Assembly (NCBI RefSeq): GCF_024347475.1
Contig: NZ_AP025487.1
Location: 2,976,001-3,040,000 of the forward strand
Origin: Vibrio fortis
Lineage (GTDB): Bacteria > Pseudomonadota > Gammaproteobacteria > Enterobacterales > Vibrionaceae
Length of the DNA stretch: 64,000 bases
Direction of reading: 5' to 3'
Every line of letters starts with the position of its first letter. Position 1 is the stretch's first letter. Position numbers and translations under genes: made by a program. Shown piece after piece: positions 11,313-22,663 of the stretch. The notes under the pieces were generated by a model. The model worked only from the letters and a program-made list of their open reading frames with translations. It made no database searches and had not been told where the DNA came from.

Positions 11313-11341
11313 CAAAAGCGACCTCGAAAGGTCGCTTTTGT
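11313..11341 (+). terminator. Terminator downstream of argE
   Basis: The stem CAAAAGCGACC / GGTCGCTTTTG has loop TCGAAA. The T-run after it is modest (TTTTGTGCTGTTTTG). Confidence 0.75.
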
Positions 11342-11542
11342 GCTGTTTTGACATCATCATCGCTAAATTGTAATTAAATTTCACCTTCGTTCTCTCAGAA
11401 AATAAAATTTCTAACTTCGCCATTTATATAACCAATAATTGCAAACTTAGGATGCTTTATTTGACTAGATACAGCAGTTTTCGCTAGATTGTGTACTTAA
11501 CAAGGAACAATGGATGTAATTTTTTTACGAGGCAGGATGACA

Positions 11543-14173
11543 ATGAACGAGAAATACGCCGCTCTCAAGAGTAACGTGAGCATGCTAGGACGCTTGCTAG
11601 GTAACACTATTCAAGACGCGCATGGCGACGTAATCCTAGAGAAAGTGGAAACTATCCGTAAACTTTCCAAGTCAGCTCGAGCAGGTAACCAAGCTGACCG
11701 CGATAGCCTAGTTGAAGAGATCAAAAATTTACCTAACGAGCAACTGACCCCTGTCGCTCGTGCTTTCAACCAATTTCTAAACCTCACCAACATGGCAGAG
11801 CAGTACCATACGATTTCTCGCCACTGTGAAGAGCACGTTTGTGAACCAGACGTACTTCAATCTCTGTTCTCTAAGCTAAACCAAAATGACATCAGCAAGC
11901 TCGATGCGGCTCAAGCAGTACGCGACCTCAATATCGAACTTGTGCTGACAGCTCACCCAACTGAAATCACTCGTCGCACCATGATCAACAAGCTGGTTAA
12001 GATCAACGAGTGTTTATCAAAACTTGAGCTAAGCGACCTATCAAACAAAGAACGTGTGAAAACCGAGCGTCGTCTAGAGCAACTTATCGCTCAAGGTTGG
12101 CACTCAGACGTAATTCGTCAGCAACGCCCAACGCCGCTTGATGAAGCGAAATGGGGTTTTGCCGTTGTTGAAAACTCACTATGGGAAGCCGTACCAGAAT
12201 TCCTGCGTGAAATGGATGGTCGTTTAAAAGGCTTCCTTGGCGAAGGTCTACCTATCGACGCTCGCCCTGTACACTTCTCATCTTGGATGGGTGGTGACCG
12301 AGACGGTAACCCGTTTGTTACGCACTCAATCACTAAAGAAGTACTGCGTCTCTCTCGCTGGAAAGCGGCTGACCTTTACCTTGGTGACATCAACGAGCTG
12401 ATCACTGAGCTGTCGATGACCAAGTGCAACGACACCGTTCGCGAACTGGCTGGTGATGAGCACGAAGCTTACCGTGCCATCCTTAAGAGCCTGCGTACGC
12501 TCCTTACGGATACGCTTGAAGTGCTTGATGCGAAGCTACACGACGCAGAAGTACCAAAGAAGACCACACTACAGAACATCGACCAACTGTGGACACCGCT
12601 TTACGCATGTTACCAATCGCTGCATGAATGTGGCATGGGCGTAATCGCAGACGGTTCACTGTTGGATACACTGCGCCGTATCAAGGCCTTTGGTGTACAC
12701 CTAGTTCGTCTTGATATCCGCCAAGAGAGTACACGTCACTCAGACGTTCTTTCTGAACTGACTCGCTACCTAGGTATCGGTGACTACGACCAATGGAGTG
12801 AGCAAGATAAGATTGCTTTCCTAACTAACGAGCTAAGCTCTAAGCGTCCACTACTTCCGCGTGATTGGGAGCCATCTGAGCCAGTAAAAGAGGTTCTAGA
12901 CACCTGTAAGGTGATTGCGGCACAACCTCGTGAAGCCTTTGGTGCTTACGTTATCTCAATGGCACGCACAGCCTCAGACGTACTAGCGGTTCACTTACTG
13001 CTGCAAGAATCAGGCTGTCCGTACCGCATGGACGTATGTCCGCTGTTCGAAACCCTAGATGACTTGAACAACTCTGAAGCGGTAATGAAGCAGCTAATGG
13101 GCATCGACCTGTACCGTGGCTTTATCCAGAACCACCAAATGGTGATGATCGGCTACTCTGACTCAGCAAAAGATGCGGGCGTAATGTCTGCGGGTTGGGC
13201 TCAATACGATGCAATGGATAAGCTTGTTAAAGCGTGCGAAGAGGAAGGCATTGAACTGACTCTATTCCACGGTCGTGGTGGTACCGTTGGTCGTGGTGGT
13301 GCACCTGCACACGCAGCACTCCTTTCTCAGCCACCAAAAAGCCTGAAAGGCGGCCTACGTGTAACAGAGCAAGGCGAGATGATTCGCTTTAAGCTTGGTC
13401 TACCAGATGTCGCGGTTAACAGCTTTAATCTATACGCTAGCGCAATTCTAGAAGCGAACCTACTTCCACCACCAGAGCCGAAACAAGAGTGGCGCGATCT
13501 GATGGAAGTGCTGTCTCAAGTATCTTGTGAAGCCTACCGTAATGTTGTTCGTGGTGAAGAGAAGTTCGTACCGTATTTCCGTCAGGCAACCCCTGAACTA
13601 GAGCTTGGTAAACTGCCTCTTGGCTCTCGCCCTGCCAAACGTAATCCAAACGGTGGTGTAGAAAGCCTACGTGCGATTCCATGGATCTTCTCTTGGAGTC
13701 AAAACCGCCTTGTTCTACCTGCATGGTTAGGTGCCGGTGAAGCGATTCAATACTCGGTTGATCAAGGCCATCAAGCGCTACTTGAAGAGATGTGCCGCGA
13801 ATGGCCATTCTTCTCAACTCGCTTAGGTATGCTTGAGATGGTTTACTCGAAGTGTAATATGGAAATCGCTAAGTACTATGATCAGCGTTTGGTCGACGAA
13901 GAGCTATTGCCTCTGGGTGAAAAACTTCGTGAACAGCTACAAAAAGACATCAAAGCGGTGCTAAATGTAGAGAACAACGAAAACCTAATGCAGAGCGACC
14001 CTTGGGGACAAGAATCTATCCGCCTACGTAATATCTACGTTGAGCCATTGAACATGCTTCAAGCTGAGCTGCTTTACCGTACTCGTCAGAGTGAAACGCC
14101 ACCAGCAGAGCTAGAAGAAGCGCTTATGGTGACCATTGCAGGTATTGCAGCAGGCATGCGCAACACTGGTTAA
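11543..14173 (+). CDS. ppc: Phosphoenolpyruvate carboxylase
   Basis: The 876-residue cytosolic enzyme carboxylates phosphoenolpyruvate to oxaloacetate, topping up the TCA cycle. Landmarks: LTAHPTE with catalytic His138 (same number as E. coli), GGDRDGNP, the glycine-rich [14 protein letters not shown] and the conserved C-terminal RNTG. ATG 11543 (MNEKYAALK) fits the Vibrio family start; ATG 11537 is two codons earlier and both share the GAGG at 11529. An arg gene lies upstream and aphA downstream, the usual Vibrio order. Confidence 0.97.
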   Translation: MNEKYAALKSNVSMLGRLLGNTIQDAHGDVILEKVETIRKLSKSARAGNQADRDSLVEEIKNLPNEQLTPVARAFNQFLNLTNMAEQYHTISRHCEEHVCEPDVLQSLFSKLNQNDISKLDAAQAVRDLNIELVLTAHPTEITRRTMINKLVKINECLSKLELSDLSNKERVKTERRLEQLIAQGWHSDVIRQQRPTPLDEAKWGFAVVENSLWEAVPEFLREMDGRLKGFLGEGLPIDARPVHFSSWMGGDRDGNPFVTHSITKEVLRLSRWKAADLYLGDINELITELSMTKCNDTVRELAGDEHEAYRAILKSLRTLLTDTLEVLDAKLHDAEVPKKTTLQNIDQLWTPLYACYQSLHECGMGVIADGSLLDTLRRIKAFGVHLVRLDIRQESTRHSDVLSELTRYLGIGDYDQWSEQDKIAFLTNELSSKRPLLPRDWEPSEPVKEVLDTCKVIAAQPREAFGAYVISMARTASDVLAVHLLLQESGCPYRMDVCPLFETLDDLNNSEAVMKQLMGIDLYRGFIQNHQMVMIGYSDSAKDAGVMSAGWAQYDAMDKLVKACEEEGIELTLFHGRGGTVGRGGAPAHAALLSQPPKSLKGGLRVTEQGEMIRFKLGLPDVAVNSFNLYASAILEANLLPPPEPKQEWRDLMEVLSQVSCEAYRNVVRGEEKFVPYFRQATPELELGKLPLGSRPAKRNPNGGVESLRAIPWIFSWSQNRLVLPAWLGAGEAIQYSVDQGHQALLEEMCREWPFFSTRLGMLEMVYSKCNMEIAKYYDQRLVDEELLPLGEKLREQLQKDIKAVLNVENNENLMQSDPWGQESIRLRNIYVEPLNMLQAELLYRTRQSETPPAELEEALMVTIAGIAAGMRNTG

Positions 14174-14200
14174 GCAGAATAATATTCTAAATAGAGTACA

Positions 14201-14226
14201 AAAGGTCGCCCAGTGCGACCTTTTTA
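14201..14226 (+). terminator. Terminator downstream of ppc
   Basis: The stem AAAGGTCGC / GCGACCTTT with loop CCAGT is followed by TTTTT. Confidence 0.88.
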
Positions 14227-14363
14227 TTTCACCCAACAAACACTATTGAGTCTTTTATCAGTTTTTTGGGTTATTTTGTCCATGTATTCTACTTTATGCT
14301 TATTATTTAGATATACTACTGCTCCGCTGCGAGAACACTCCAATCAAAATATTTCGTGGCATT

Positions 14364-14413
14364 GGACTAGGCAAGCTAGTCCGACTAGGTGATAAACGGC
14401 TTTATAAGGTGAC
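14364..14413 (+). promoter_or_regulatory. aphA leader: hairpin and possible Qrr-pairing segments
   Basis: The 359-base ppc-aphA gap holds the ppc terminator and then the aphA control region. A perfect hairpin GGACTAG-GCAAG-CTAGTCC (14364-14382) is followed by CTAGGTGA (14385-14392) and AGGTGAC (14407-14413). Both are complementary to the conserved UCACCUAG/GUCACCU core of Vibrio Qrr sRNAs as I remember it. Qrr sRNAs are known to activate aphA translation through its 5' leader. The pairing here is inferred. Confidence 0.5.
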
Positions 14414-14532
14414 ACAACCAACAACAAAGAGTGTTGGTGCAACTTAAACATAACCCAATATATCGTGCCGCAAGAAGCACACTTGATGTTTAAGTATTTG
14501 TTTACTGTTTATTGACCATTTGGATTGAAGAC

Positions 14533-15072
14533 ATGTCATTACCACACGTAATTCTAACCGTTTTAAGTACACGCGATGCTACTGGTTACGATATCACTAA
14601 AGAATTCTCAGCAAGCATTGGATACTTCTGGAAAGCTAGCCACCAACAAGTTTACCGTGAGCTCAACAAAATGGCTCAAAATGAACAGGTAACTTGCGTG
14701 CTAGAGCCTCAAGAAGGCAAACCTGACCGTAAAGTTTACTCAATCACAGACGCTGGCCGTCGCGCTCTTGGCGAATGGTTTGAACAGCCAACGGCTCACC
14801 CAACTGTACGTGATGAGTTCTCAGCAAAACTGATGGCTTGTGCCGTTCAACCATCTGCTGCATACCAAGTGCAACTGGCTGAGCTAGTTGAAGAGTCTCG
14901 CAAGCTAGTTTCTCACTACAAAGAGATTGAAGCAGCTTACTACGCAACGCCATCAACACTAGACAAGCAAGCACGTCTAGAGCGACTAACTCTGCGTCGT
15001 AACCTACTTATCCGCGAAGCTTGGATCATGTGGGCAGAAGAAGTTCTATTAGAGCTTGAAACGCTAGCATAA
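14533..15072 (+). CDS. aphA: PadR-family regulator AphA
   Basis: The 179-residue protein is a near-match to V. cholerae AphA as I know it: N-terminal winged helix (MSLPHVILTVLSTRDATGY, recognition around QQVYRELNKM) and a C-terminal antiparallel coiled-coil dimerisation region. AphA is the master regulator of low-cell-density quorum behaviour in Vibrio and activates virulence genes with AphB in V. cholerae. ATG 14533 gives the known length; a start at 14512 would add 7 residues. No strong Shine-Dalgarno is visible (only GAAG close to the ATG), which fits known post-transcriptional control by Qrr sRNAs. Confidence 0.96.
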   Translation: MSLPHVILTVLSTRDATGYDITKEFSASIGYFWKASHQQVYRELNKMAQNEQVTCVLEPQEGKPDRKVYSITDAGRRALGEWFEQPTAHPTVRDEFSAKLMACAVQPSAAYQVQLAELVEESRKLVSHYKEIEAAYYATPSTLDKQARLERLTLRRNLLIREAWIMWAEEVLLELETLA

Positions 15073-15102
15073 GTTTGACACTGGTGACTTTCACTAGATA
15101 AG

Positions 15103-15138
15103 CAAAAGGCTTGAATACCAAGTATTCAAGCCTTTTTT
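15103..15138. terminator. Bidirectional terminator between aphA and metF
   Basis: The near-perfect stem AAAGGCTTGAATAC / GTATTCAAGCCTTT is flanked by A and T runs. Confidence 0.9.
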
Positions 15139-15160
15139 GTGTCTGCTAGATAGCGTTGAA

Positions 15161-16081
<921 letters not shown>

Positions 16082-16110
16082 TCAACCACTAAAATCTCAA
16101 ACCTTCAAAC

Positions 16111-16134
16111 CGACGTTTAGACGTCTATATGTCC
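16111..16134 (-). promoter_or_regulatory. MET boxes of metF
   Basis: Three contiguous 8-base units, CGACGTTT, AGACGTCT and ATATGTCC, match the MetJ consensus AGACGTCT; the middle one is perfect. They lie 51 bases upstream of the metF start. Confidence 0.88.
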
Positions 16135-16251
16135 ACAGAATGTATTGAATACGATTTAATGTCAACAGATCGATTATGAATTTTTCTCAAGTTGATCGTG
16201 AGGAATCTTCAAGTCGATAAGTGGGTCGCAAAGCAATAATAACGTACAAAA

Positions 16252-16286
16252 AAGGCTGAAAAACACATTGTGCTTTCAGCCTTATT
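16252..16286 (-). terminator. Terminator downstream of metBL
   Basis: The stem AAGGCTGAAA / TTTCAGCCTT is followed on the minus strand by TTTTTT. The 277-base metF-metL gap otherwise holds the metF control region. Confidence 0.85.
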
Positions 16287-16337
16287 TATCTTAGTGGATA
16301 GTATGCTATTTACGCTTTCGGACAATCGATCTGAGTT

Positions 16338-18749
16338 TTAGAACAAGCTCGACATTCTGTTCAAATCGGACTGAATTGCACCGGCTGTTACTTCACGTCC
16401 AGCACCTGGTCCACGAATAACGAGTGGATTATCTTTGTACCACTTACTCTCAATCGCAAAGATATTGTCACACGGCAGTAGATTCGCCAGTGCATGCTCT
16501 TTCGATAGCGCCTCAACACCGACCGTTGCCTTACCGTTCTTTTCAAGGCGAGCAACATAGCGCAACACTTTTTGCTGTGATTGGGCTTTCTCTAGACGCT
16601 CAGCCAGCACTTCACTCAATGCCGATGCTTTATCAAAGAAGTCATCGACAGAAAGGTCTTGCAGCTCTTGAGGAACCAAGGATTCCACTTTGACGTTCTC
16701 TGGCTCAATATCCAAACCCGACTCGCGCGCTAGAATCACCAATTTGCGCATCACGTCAGAGCCATCGAGATCAGAGCGTGGGTCAGGCTCCGTTAGGCCT
16801 TGTTGCCATGCTAAGTCCACCAATTCACTAAATGGTACTGAACCATCAAATTGCTGGAACAACCAAGACAATGTGCCTGAGAAGATGCCTGATAGCGCGA
16901 TGATGTCATCACCACTCTCACGAAGGTCTCGTACAGTATGGTTAATTGGCAAACCAGCACCCACAGTTGCGTTATACAACCAATGACGACTGATCTTCGC
17001 GAATGCATCTTGCACCTGATGGTAGTATTCACTCGATGCAGAGCCCGCGACTTTATTGGCAGAGATTAGATGAATACCCTGCTGAGCAATATCCAGATAT
17101 CTGTCTGCAAGCACCTTGCTCGCAGTGACATCCAAAACAACCACTTCATCGTAGCCTTGAATTGAACCCAGCTTTGTTAGCCATTCTCCATCTTGATACG
17201 TCACCGCTTCGTCGTCAAAACGATCCGCGACAGCACGAGCATCGATACCTTGTTCGTCATACCAATAAGTTTGGCTATCAACGACAGCAACCAACTCAAA
17301 ATTCATACCACGACGTTTTTCTAGCTCAACCTTTTGCTCGGCGAACAGTGATAGCCAGCTTGAGCCGATGTTCCCCTTACCACACAGTGCGATCGCCACG
17401 CGCTTCTGAGCTTGAAACAGTTGAGAATGAATGCCTTTAACTAGAGTTTCGGTTTCCGATTTACGAACCACTGCCACTAAGCTTAAACGAGATTGAGATT
17501 CTGAGATAAATTCAACCGGTGCGCCCTTGAGCTGCTGATAGAAGCCGTAACAATGGTTCGGGTTCTTAGTCACCCCCGCACCTACCGCAGCAACCAGTGA
17601 GTAGCCCTCTTTGAGTTTGATCTCTGCTTCAATCGCATGGTCTTGCAGATACTCTAGTGCGCCGCCTGCGATCTCTTCTGTGTAAGCAAGGCGCAAGCAG
17701 TTTTGATCAGATTGCAGTTCATAAGCCAGCGGTTCTAGCTGAGCACGCTTTAGCCCTTCGAGCACCTCACTTTCAAGGCGTTCAAAATCATGGCCGTGAC
17801 CAAAGGTGAGCTGAATCAGTAACACATCATCCAGAGAGGTGATGATCTTCGCGCCGCGCCCCGACGCCAGTACACGCTCAATCTGTGTTGAGCCCGACTC
17901 TGGCTGGTAACTGCAACGCAGGCTGAGATCCATTGCGCTTTGGGCGACAGGTTGTAGGGTGCGACTGTGTAGCACAGGTGCAGCCAAGCGTGCTAGCTCA
18001 CTCGCTTCATCGAGACGCAGCAAAGGCAGTAGACAAGCATCTGAAACCAATCTTGGATCGGCACTGTAAACACCCGCAACATCACTCCAGATCGTCACAC
18101 GATCGACTTCCGCCAATGCGCCAATCACGGTCGCTGAGTAATCTGAACCATTACGACCTAACAACACCGTCTCACCGGCACTGTTCTGCGCCATGAAGCC
18201 GGTAATCACCACGCGGCAATGAGAATGTTGAGCAAGAGACTCTTTAATCAACGCGTATGAACGTGCGCGATCCACCTCAGGTTGAGCACCCGCCTCTGCA
18301 CGCAAAAAGTCTCGAGCATCTTGCGCCACAGCTTGAAGATCACTCTGACATAAAAGCGCGGCTAGCAAACGCGACGACCACACTTCGCCATGGCCTAGCA
18401 CTGCTGCTTTTTGTGCTTCAGTCAATGGCGCGGTTAGTTCACCTAAAGCCGTAAACTCTCGCTGTAGGGTTACGGTTAACTGCTCTGCAACCTCGCCCTC
18501 TAGGAGTTCTGAAACTAACTCCAACTGGAACTGACGCAGAGATTGCAGGCACTCATGAGCCAAGCGCCCATCTTTATCTAGCGCCTCTAAAAATTCGATC
18601 AATCGATTAGTGGTTTTGCCTGCCGCAGACACCACCACCAAATCAGTCTCGCTAGAGTACTCTTTAAGAATATTCACGACACGCTGATAGCACTCAGGGT
18701 TTGCCAAACTGCTACCACCAAATTTATGCAATTGGCGAAAGTTAGCCAT
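16338..18749 (-). CDS. metL: Bifunctional aspartokinase II / homoserine dehydrogenase II
   Basis: The 803-residue two-enzyme protein has an N-terminal aspartate kinase (KFGGSSLANPECY near residue 9), a central regulatory region, and a C-terminal homoserine dehydrogenase beginning near 450 with the NAD(P) loop ALCGKGNIGSSW and the catalytic region DVTASKVLADRY...SANKVAGS. It supplies homoserine to methionine synthesis. Its ATG overlaps the metB stop by one base (TAATG), so the two are translationally coupled in one MetJ-controlled operon. Confidence 0.96.
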   Translation of the reverse strand: MANFRQLHKFGGSSLANPECYQRVVNILKEYSSETDLVVVSAAGKTTNRLIEFLEALDKDGRLAHECLQSLRQFQLELVSELLEGEVAEQLTVTLQREFTALGELTAPLTEAQKAAVLGHGEVWSSRLLAALLCQSDLQAVAQDARDFLRAEAGAQPEVDRARSYALIKESLAQHSHCRVVITGFMAQNSAGETVLLGRNGSDYSATVIGALAEVDRVTIWSDVAGVYSADPRLVSDACLLPLLRLDEASELARLAAPVLHSRTLQPVAQSAMDLSLRCSYQPESGSTQIERVLASGRGAKIITSLDDVLLIQLTFGHGHDFERLESEVLEGLKRAQLEPLAYELQSDQNCLRLAYTEEIAGGALEYLQDHAIEAEIKLKEGYSLVAAVGAGVTKNPNHCYGFYQQLKGAPVEFISESQSRLSLVAVVRKSETETLVKGIHSQLFQAQKRVAIALCGKGNIGSSWLSLFAEQKVELEKRRGMNFELVAVVDSQTYWYDEQGIDARAVADRFDDEAVTYQDGEWLTKLGSIQGYDEVVVLDVTASKVLADRYLDIAQQGIHLISANKVAGSASSEYYHQVQDAFAKISRHWLYNATVGAGLPINHTVRDLRESGDDIIALSGIFSGTLSWLFQQFDGSVPFSELVDLAWQQGLTEPDPRSDLDGSDVMRKLVILARESGLDIEPENVKVESLVPQELQDLSVDDFFDKASALSEVLAERLEKAQSQQKVLRYVARLEKNGKATVGVEALSKEHALANLLPCDNIFAIESKWYKDNPLVIRGPGAGREVTAGAIQSDLNRMSSLF

Positions 18750-19933
18750 TACTTACGCTCCCCGTTATCAATGAACTGCTGCGCTTTTGCGAAGGCTTGC
18801 TCAAGATCAGCAATCAGGTCTTCTGCATCTTCTAGACCCACCGACAGTCTCAGAAGTTGATGAGACACACCAGCTTCCGCTAGGGCTTCTTCACCCATTG
18901 CACGGTGTGTCATTGACGCAGGGTGACAAATCAAGCTCTCAACACCGCCCAGAGATTCAGCCAGTGAGAATAGCTCCAACTCCCCAACAAAGTGCTTAAG
19001 CGCCTCAAAAGAGCCTGCAAATTCAAAACTCAGCATAGACCCAAAACCAGATTGCTGCTTCTTAGCAATCTCATGACCTGGGTGTTCTGGAAGGCTTGGG
19101 TGATAAATGGTATCGACCAAAGGCTGTTTCTGCAGCGCCGTTAGAATTTCACGAGAGCTCTCTTCATGAACACGCATACGTGCACCCAGGGTACGGATAC
19201 CGCGCAGTGTCATATAGCTATCAAATGGTGTCCCCGTTGCACCAATACAGTTGCCCCACCAAGCCAGCTCTTCGGCATGCTCTTCAGTTTTCGTAATCAC
19301 TACGCCGCCAATCACATCTGAGTGACCATTGATGTATTTGGTGGTTGAGTGGATAACAAAGTCCGCACCAAGCTCTAGAGGCTTTTGGAACACCGGAGTC
19401 AAAAAGGTGTTATCCACCGCCACCAACGCACCCACCTCTTTTGCCTTGCGACAAGTCTCAGCAATATCAACTACGCGAACGAGTGGGTTTGATGGTGTTT
19501 CCAACAAGATCAACTTTGGTTTCAGTGCGATCGCAGCATCGAATGCCGCTTGATCCGATTGATCAACAAACAGCACCTTAAAATCACCCTTTTGTGAACG
19601 CGTATTGAAAAGACGGTAAGTACCACCGTAGCAGTCGTGTGGCGCCACGATCAGATCGTCACTACCAAGAAACGCCGAGACCCATAGATTAAGTGCTGAC
19701 GTACCACAGTTAGTCACCACTGCTCCCTTGCCTGATTCCAATTCAAACAGAGCTGTCTCTAGCAAGCCTCGGTTTGGGTTGCCTGAACGAGTGTAATCAT
19801 ACTTAGGAACTTCACCAAAAGCGGGAAAACCGTAGTTGGTCGACAGATAAATGGGTGGAACAACGGCATGATGTTGAGTGTCTGACTCGATACCAGTACG
19901 TACGGCGATGGTTGCTGGTTTCCGGCTGCTCAT
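18749..19933 (-). CDS. metB: Cystathionine gamma-synthase
   Basis: The 394-residue PLP enzyme joins activated homoserine with cysteine. The PLP lysine is Lys199 in HSTTKYINGHSD; SGNPNRGLLE carries the phosphate/substrate region. AGGAAA precedes ATG 19933. First gene of metBL and divergent from metJ, with four tandem MET boxes between. Confidence 0.97.
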   Translation of the reverse strand: MSSRKPATIAVRTGIESDTQHHAVVPPIYLSTNYGFPAFGEVPKYDYTRSGNPNRGLLETALFELESGKGAVVTNCGTSALNLWVSAFLGSDDLIVAPHDCYGGTYRLFNTRSQKGDFKVLFVDQSDQAAFDAAIALKPKLILLETPSNPLVRVVDIAETCRKAKEVGALVAVDNTFLTPVFQKPLELGADFVIHSTTKYINGHSDVIGGVVITKTEEHAEELAWWGNCIGATGTPFDSYMTLRGIRTLGARMRVHEESSREILTALQKQPLVDTIYHPSLPEHPGHEIAKKQQSGFGSMLSFEFAGSFEALKHFVGELELFSLAESLGGVESLICHPASMTHRAMGEEALAEAGVSHQLLRLSVGLEDAEDLIADLEQAFAKAQQFIDNGERK

Positions 19934-20035
19934 AGGTGTTTCCTTACAGGTTTTGGCGTCTGAGAATCACAGCGGCTTGTCGGGGTTTTGCGGCTGTGTT
20001 AGATATATGTTATTCACTTTACTTTCATAAGAATG

Positions 20036-20067
20036 AGACGTCAACACTTCTAGACGTCTATATGTCT
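20036..20067. promoter_or_regulatory. MET boxes between metB and metJ
   Basis: Four contiguous 8-base MetJ units, AGACGTCA, ACACTTCT, AGACGTCT and ATATGTCT, form a 32-base operator that can silence metBL and autoregulate metJ. Confidence 0.92.
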
Positions 20068-20142
20068 TTGCTTATGGCGGTAAATCCCGCTAAAATCACC
20101 CCTATTAATTTAATCTAACAACTAAAGTGATGAAGGTACGCA

Positions 20143-20463
20143 ATGGCCGACTGGAATGGTGAATACATAAGCCCATATGCTGAGCATGGAAAGAAAAGCG
20201 AACAAGTAAAGAAAATTACAGTTTCTATCCCTCTAAAAGTGTTGAAGGTTCTAACTGACGAGCGTACTCGCCGCCAGATTAACAACCTACGCCATGCAAC
20301 AAACAGTGAGCTACTATGTGAAGCCTTTCTGCATGCATATACTGGCCAGCCTCTACCAACAGATGAAGACCTGCGTAAAGATCGCCCAGACGACATCCCT
20401 GCTGAAGTGAAAAAGCTGATGACAGAGATGGGCATCGAGTTCGAAGCATTTGACGAAGAATAA
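20143..20463 (+). CDS. metJ: Methionine repressor MetJ
   Basis: The 106-residue ribbon-helix-helix repressor binds MET boxes with S-adenosylmethionine as corepressor. The DNA-contacting beta-strand is [36 protein letters not shown], typical of the family in full length. Divergent from metB; the operator between them contains four MET boxes. Confidence 0.98.
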   Translation: MADWNGEYISPYAEHGKKSEQVKKITVSIPLKVLKVLTDERTRRQINNLRHATNSELLCEAFLHAYTGQPLPTDEDLRKDRPDDIPAEVKKLMTEMGIEFEAFDEE

Positions 20464-20551
20464 TCATAACTCAGTCACTACCTTCAATTTTGATTCGCTT
20501 TAGCTGAGCCATATCTATTGCCTGATTCATTTAACCTGAACAATAGGCACA

Positions 20552-20583
20552 AAAAAACCGACTCCAATGAGTCGGTTTTTTAT
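20552..20583. terminator. Bidirectional terminator between metJ and maeB
   Basis: The stem AAAAACCGACTC / GAGTCGGTTTTT has loop CAAT and A/T runs on both sides. Confidence 0.9.
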
Positions 20584-20626
20584 TATTCTCTTCGCTCAAC
20601 TACACGACGATTACGCCATCCAGTCT

Positions 20627-21913
20627 CTATGCCATATAGTTTGCAGGCATCTCGATACGAGCCACACCTGATTCAACCGCTGCTTGAGCAACCGCTTTAG
20701 CAACGCGAGGCAATAGACGTGGATCCATCGGCTTAGGAATGATGTATCCTTTACCAAACTCAAGTGAATCAGCACCTGCTGCTTTTAGTACGTCTGCAGG
20801 TACTTCTTCTTTCGCAAGTTCACGAATCGCTTCAACCGCTGCTAACTTCATTGCGTCGTTGATTTCGCTTGCACGCACATCAAGAGCACCGCGGAAGATG
20901 AATGGGAAGCAAAGAACGTTGTTTACCTGGTTCGGGTAATCACTACGACCAGTACCCATGATAAGGTCGCTACGTACTTCGTGCGCAAGCTCTGGCTTGA
21001 TCTCTGGATCTGGGTTAGAACATGCGAATACGATTGGCTTATCAGCCATTAGCTTCAGCGCTTCTGCTGGCAATAGGTTAGGACCAGATACACCTAGGAA
21101 TAGGTCTGCGCCATCAATAACATCTTCTAGAGTACGCTTATCAGTGTTGTTCGCAAACAGCTGCTTGTATTCGTTCAGGTCATCACGACGAGTGTGGATA
21201 ACACCTTTACGGTCTAGCATGTAGATCTTCTCGCGCTGTGCGCCACATTTGATCAACAGTTCCATACACGCAACCGCTGCTGCACCCGCACCCAAACAAA
21301 CAATCTTACACTCTTCTAGCTTCTTACCTTGAAGCTCAATCGCGTTCAGCATACCCGCAGCCGTTACGATCGCAGTGCCGTGTTGGTCATCGTGGAATAC
21401 TGGAACATCACAACGCTCGATTAGGCGACGTTCAATCTCAAAACAGTCAGGTGCTTTGATGTCTTCTAGGTTGATACCACCGAATGTATCAGCAATGTTC
21501 GCTACCGTATCAACGAACTCATCGATTGTGCGGTGTTTTACTTCAATATCGATAGAATCTAAACCTGCAAAACGCTTAAACAGCAGCGCTTTACCTTCCA
21601 TTACAGGTTTAGAAGCAATAGGACCTAAGTTACCTAGGCCAAGAATCGCTGTACCGTTAGAGATAACTGCAACCATGTTGCCTTTACCAGTGTACTTATA
21701 AACGTTATCAACGTTCTGTGCGATTTCACGAACTGGCTCAGCCACACCTGGGCTGTAAGCGAGGGCCAGATCTTCTGCAGAATTTGCAGACTTTGTCAGT
21801 TCAACGGCAATTTTGCCAGGAATTGGGAACTCATGATAATCAAGAGCTTGCTGACGGAATTGTTCTTGAGGTGATAGTTCTTCAGATTGAGCTTGGAGAG
21901 TGTCATCAGACAT
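20627..21913 (-). CDS. Malate dehydrogenase (oxaloacetate-decarboxylating), malic enzyme
   Basis: The 428-residue soluble malic enzyme converts malate to pyruvate and CO2 with reduction of NAD(P). It shows AYSPGVAEP (catalytic Tyr), [13 protein letters not shown] (catalytic Lys), metal ligands in [12 protein letters not shown] and FHDDQHGTA, and the dinucleotide loop GAGAAAVAC. It lacks the C-terminal phosphotransacetylase-like domain of long MaeB, so it is the short form. Cofactor preference cannot be decided from sequence. Convergent with metJ. Confidence 0.93.
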   Translation of the reverse strand: MSDDTLQAQSEELSPQEQFRQQALDYHEFPIPGKIAVELTKSANSAEDLALAYSPGVAEPVREIAQNVDNVYKYTGKGNMVAVISNGTAILGLGNLGPIASKPVMEGKALLFKRFAGLDSIDIEVKHRTIDEFVDTVANIADTFGGINLEDIKAPDCFEIERRLIERCDVPVFHDDQHGTAIVTAAGMLNAIELQGKKLEECKIVCLGAGAAAVACMELLIKCGAQREKIYMLDRKGVIHTRRDDLNEYKQLFANNTDKRTLEDVIDGADLFLGVSGPNLLPAEALKLMADKPIVFACSNPDPEIKPELAHEVRSDLIMGTGRSDYPNQVNNVLCFPFIFRGALDVRASEINDAMKLAAVEAIRELAKEEVPADVLKAAGADSLEFGKGYIIPKPMDPRLLPRVAKAVAQAAVESGVARIEMPANYMA

Positions 21914-22075
21914 GGGTGTAGGTTTCCTAGAATATTATTATTTGGGGGAATCTATTTTATATTAATGGATGTACTTCAAAGTTCCTAGGTGGTAAAGCCC
22001 CCTGTCTCATTAAAAAACGAGAATTCACTACTAATAAGACCAGTGCCCAGTTGAAATTACTAAACACCAGAAAAC

Positions 22076-22103
22076 AAAAAAGGACACCGAAGTGTCCTTT
22101 TTC
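22076..22103 (-). terminator. Terminator downstream of rpmE
   Basis: The stem AAAAGGACAC / GTGTCCTTTT (loop CGAA) is A/T flanked. Confidence 0.85.
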
Positions 22104-22121
22104 ATGTCTACTAAGCGAGAA

Positions 22122-22340
22122 TTACTTCTTGCTAGATAGAGCACCGAAACGCTTGTTGAAGCGATCAACACGGCCGCCTGTATCAACGATACGTTGCTTA
22201 CCAGTGTAGAACGGGTGACATTTGTCACATACGTCTAGGTGGATAGAATCTTTGTCTAGAGTTGAGTTGAATTCGAACTCGTTGCCGCAAGAGCAAGTAG
22301 CTTTAACAGCTTTGTATTCTGGGTGGATACCAACTTTCAT
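22122..22340 (-). CDS. rpmE: Ribosomal protein bL31, zinc-binding form
   Basis: The 72-residue large-subunit protein carries the four zinc ligands of the C+ type: Cys16, Cys18, Cys38 and Cys41. The zinc-free paralogue used under zinc starvation is not in this window. It sits between maeB and divergent priA, as in other Vibrio. Control is probably through the strong promoter at 22466-22494. Confidence 0.98.
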   Translation of the reverse strand: MKVGIHPEYKAVKATCSCGNEFEFNSTLDKDSIHLDVCDKCHPFYTGKQRIVDTGGRVDRFNKRFGALSSKK

Positions 22341-22465
22341 GGGAAAACCTCAATTAGGCCGTGTCGCCATCCGATTCTAAGCCGGACACCACACGTTGTT
22401 AAAAAATAAATTAAAGACACCGCGTCCCACAAAAATGTGATGAAGCCATACCTTTAAGGCGCCGT

Positions 22466-22494
22466 ATAGTAATGAATCTATGAGGCAGGATCAA
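22466..22494 (-). promoter_or_regulatory. Predicted rpmE promoter
   Basis: On the minus strand, TTGATC, a 17-base spacer and TACTAT are followed by a GC-rich discriminator (ACGGCGCC), as expected of a ribosomal-protein promoter under stringent control. It leaves a leader of about 115 bases before rpmE. The 323-base rpmE-priA gap shows nothing else I can identify. Confidence 0.75.
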
Positions 22495-22663
22495 CCAGTT
22501 TGGATGATTTTTTCGCCACTATTGCATGATTTCTTCTTTTATTGCCTTTTTATGCTTTGCATACGCATCTCGATAACTTGCATCACTAAACTGCTTCTCG
22601 AATTTAACGTCCTTATCCTTTAGACTGTTTGCCCTGCACTTTCTAGAATTAACAAGCGAATCT

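Noticed and set aside
13437..13817. 126-codon open frame antisense to ppc
   Set aside because: It lies wholly inside the highly conserved ppc coding region, has no ribosome-binding site and reads as a codon-bias shadow.
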